From: Rubrivivax sp.
GTDB lineage: Bacteria > Pseudomonadota > Gammaproteobacteria > Burkholderiales > Burkholderiaceae_C
Direction of reading: 5' to 3'
Length of the DNA: 6,730 nucleotides
Assembly (NCBI GenBank): GCA_030693565.1
Contig: JAUYAJ010000261.1
Span: 1 to 6,730, forward strand
The notes under the pieces were generated by a model. The model did not search any database and had not been told where the DNA came from. It worked only from the letters and a program-made list of their open reading frames with translations. This document shows, in pieces, positions 5,705 to 6,730 of this stretch; the first letter of the stretch is position 1, and every line of letters begins with the position of its first letter. The translations under genes were made by a program, and so were the position numbers.

Positions 5705-5732
5705 TTATCGGCCGCTGCGGCCCTGTACTTGA
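5705..5732 (-). promoter_or_regulatory. Sigma28 (FliA)-like flagellar promoter upstream of HD-GYP gene
   Basis: On the - strand an exact GCCGATAA -10 box (5712-5705) lies 12 bp after TCAAGTAC (5732-5725), which resembles the sigma28 -35 (TAAAGTTT; betaproteobacterial versions often carry TCAAGT, from memory). The usual spacing is 11 bp. Predicted start is near 5698, giving a leader of about 45 nt. No good sigma70 promoter is seen in the gap. The -10 is an 8/8 match but the -35 is only partial. Confidence 0.55.
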
Positions 5733-5749
5733 GTCGGCGCCAGAAACGA

Positions 5750-5777
5750 CGAAGCCGCTGCACAGGCAGCGGCTTCG
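5750..5777 (-). terminator. Stem-loop terminator after the cytochrome gene
   Basis: A perfect 11-bp stem (arm CGAAGCCGCTG, 5750-5760, pairing with 5767-5777) with a 6-nt loop begins 22 nt past the cytochrome stop codon. On the - strand it is followed by TCGTTTC, a poor U-run. It separates the cytochrome transcript from the HD-GYP promoter. Confidence 0.7.
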
Positions 5778-5799
5778 CGGGGGAGCGCAGCGCGTCAGC

Positions 5800-6447
5800 T
5801 CAGCGCAAGCGCGATTGCGGCACGACTTGCAGGTCGCCAGGCAACGAGCCCATGTAGTCGGCCAGCGCCTTCAATTCGGAGCGCTTGAACTGCTTGACCT
5901 GGGCCGCCATGATGGCGTTGCCGCGACCGACCTGGGGGTTGCCTTCGGTGGCGTAGGCGGTCAGCGCCACGTACAGGTAGTCGCGGTGCTGGCCGGCCAC
6001 CTTCGGGTAGCTGGCGTCGATCGGCTTGTTGAAGTTCGCGCCATGGCAGGACACGCAAGCGCCCTTGGCCAGCAGCGCCGCCACCGCCGGTGTCGGCGCC
6101 ACGGCGCCGGCGTCGGCCACCGGCTTCATCGCGCCCTGGCCCTGGCCTTCGTAGAAGGCGGCGATGTCGGCGATGTCCTGGTCGCTCATCGAGCCGGCGA
6201 TGGCGCGCATCGACGGGTGCTTGCGCTCGCCCTTGCGGTAGGCGGTCAGCGAAGCAGCGATGTACTTGGCGTTCTGGCCCGAGATCATCGGCACCTTGTG
6301 AATTTCGGGGAAGCTGGCCTGGTAGCCGACGATGCCGTGGCAGCCGATGCACTGGAAGGCCTTGGCCTGGCCAGCCTTGACGTCCTGCGCCTGGGCAGCG
6401 GTGGCAAGGCCCAGAAGGGCAAACAACAGGGTGATGGCTTTGATCAT
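5800..6447 (-). CDS. Periplasmic di-heme cytochrome c, c4 type
   Basis: A 215-aa exported electron carrier. Residues 1-20 are a Sec signal peptide (hydrophobic LLFALLGLATA, cleavage after AQA). Two c-type heme sites follow, CIGCH (33-37) and CVSCH (131-135), each at the start of a cytochrome c lobe. Likely sixth ligands are M80 in the first lobe (KHPSM; M87 is the alternative) and M180 in the second (NAIM). Repeated elements such as LTAYRKGERK and LTAYATEG before each ligand show the internal duplication typical of cytochrome c4, which passes electrons to terminal oxidases. Length fits c4 (about 190-215 aa). The ATG at 6447 gives an ideal signal peptide, although no strong ribosome site is visible. 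Neighbours do not identify a specific partner. A long antisense open frame over it is a shadow. Confidence 0.94.
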   Translation of the reverse strand: MIKAITLLFALLGLATAAQAQDVKAGQAKAFQCIGCHGIVGYQASFPEIHKVPMISGQNAKYIAASLTAYRKGERKHPSMRAIAGSMSDQDIADIAAFYEGQGQGAMKPVADAGAVAPTPAVAALLAKGACVSCHGANFNKPIDASYPKVAGQHRDYLYVALTAYATEGNPQVGRGNAIMAAQVKQFKRSELKALADYMGSLPGDLQVVPQSRLR

Positions 6448-6527
6448 CGTCGTGCGCAGTGCAGTGAGTGAAACGGTCGGTCGAATGCGGAGGCCGGGCC
6501 AGACCTGGCCACCGCGAACAGCCGTCG

Positions 6528-6533
6528 ATTATA
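6528..6533 (-). promoter_or_regulatory. Consensus -10 box upstream of the cytochrome gene
   Basis: The - strand reads TATAAT at 6533-6528, a full sigma70 -10 match in an otherwise GC-rich gap. No good -35 stands 16-18 bp before it, so an activator may be needed. The leader to the cytochrome start would be about 75 nt. Confidence 0.45.
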
Positions 6534-6543
6534 GGGGCCGCCT

Positions 6544-6549
6544 TATACT
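6544..6549 (+). promoter_or_regulatory. Candidate -10 box of the MoxR gene
   Basis: TATACT on the + strand lies 31 bp before the MoxR start codon. There is no clear -35 at the proper distance. It is 10 bp from the opposing TATAAT, so the two divergent promoters would overlap and could interfere. Confidence 0.4.
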
Positions 6550-6580
6550 GGCCCGCCCTTCCCCGACCAGCGCACGCCAC

Positions 6581-6730
6581 ATGAAATTCCAGGGTTCGGA
6601 CAACTACGTTGCCACGCAAGACCTGATGCTGGCCGTCAACGCCGCTGCCACGCTCAAGCGGCCGCTGCTCGTCAAAGGCGAGCCCGGCACCGGCAAGACC
6701 ATGCTGGCCGAGGAGGTGGCCCAGGCCCTG
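6581..6730 (+). CDS. MoxR-family AAA+ ATPase (3' partial)
   Basis: The first 50 codons of a MoxR-type ATPase; the frame is open to the right edge. It begins MKFQGSDNYVA, followed by the AAA+ N-terminal helix and a Walker A, GEPGTGKT (residues 33-40), preceded by RPLLVK. MoxR ATPases act as chaperones that help mature enzyme complexes or insert metals. They are commonly encoded just upstream of a von Willebrand factor A-domain protein, which would be expected next, outside the window. Family MoxR members are usually about 280-330 aa, so roughly one sixth is visible. The ATG at 6581 fits the family N-terminus, but no clear ribosome site precedes it. It is divergent from the cytochrome gene. Confidence 0.88.
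   Translation, partial: MKFQGSDNYVATQDLMLAVNAAATLKRPLLVKGEPGTGKTMLAEEVAQAL

Noticed and set aside
5668..6471. A 267-codon open frame on the + strand across the cytochrome gene
   Set aside because: It is a shadow of the cytochrome gene, which has a signal peptide and two heme sites.
1..6730. CRISPR array, toxin-antitoxin pair, retron or defence system
   Set aside because: No regularly spaced repeats, no reverse transcriptase, nuclease or small paired genes with such motifs were seen.

Overview
The window is GC-rich, with compact, co-oriented genes and tRNA and protein types that suggest a betaproteobacterium, most likely in Burkholderiales. This is an inference from composition, the tRNA-Asp sequence and protein style, because no marker gene is present. 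Gene density is normal at both ends. The middle, about 2.28-3.80 kb, is a graveyard of mobile-element fragments.

Left part, + strand (1-2480): the window opens inside a CPA2-type monovalent cation:proton antiporter with a C-terminal NAD-binding RCK/TrkA-N domain. It overlaps by 4 bp a tandem-domain universal stress protein (Usp) that keeps both ATP-binding motifs. A third frame starts on the Usp stop codon in the same way. It is broken by an in-frame TGA and then cut off where IS21 debris begins.

Middle (about 2480-3800), remnants on the - strand: the 3' end of istA plus the 5' part of istB (IS21 family), an unassigned coding-like stretch, the 5' end of an IS3-family element with a truncated orfA, and a small hypothetical gene. 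That gene carries two homopolymer frameshifts and appears to have been hit by the IS3 element. A 52-bp zone of short repeats separates this debris from tRNA-Asp(GUC). The tRNA has a recognisable promoter and a strong downstream stem-loop.

Right part, mostly - strand (4090-6447): a copper-chaperone-like HMA protein (CopZ type) has a clear MerR/CueR-type operator in a 19-bp promoter spacer. Next is a DUF3391 + HD-GYP cyclic-di-GMP phosphodiesterase with a sigma28 (FliA)-like promoter, which suggests membership of the flagellar regulon. Then comes a periplasmic di-heme cytochrome c4-type protein followed by a stem-loop terminator. The window closes with the first 50 codons of a divergent MoxR-family AAA+ ATPase.

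I see no CRISPR array, no complete transposon and no convincing new multi-gene system. The most informative features are the predicted regulatory sites (copper and flagellar) and the layered decay between the usp gene and tRNA-Asp.
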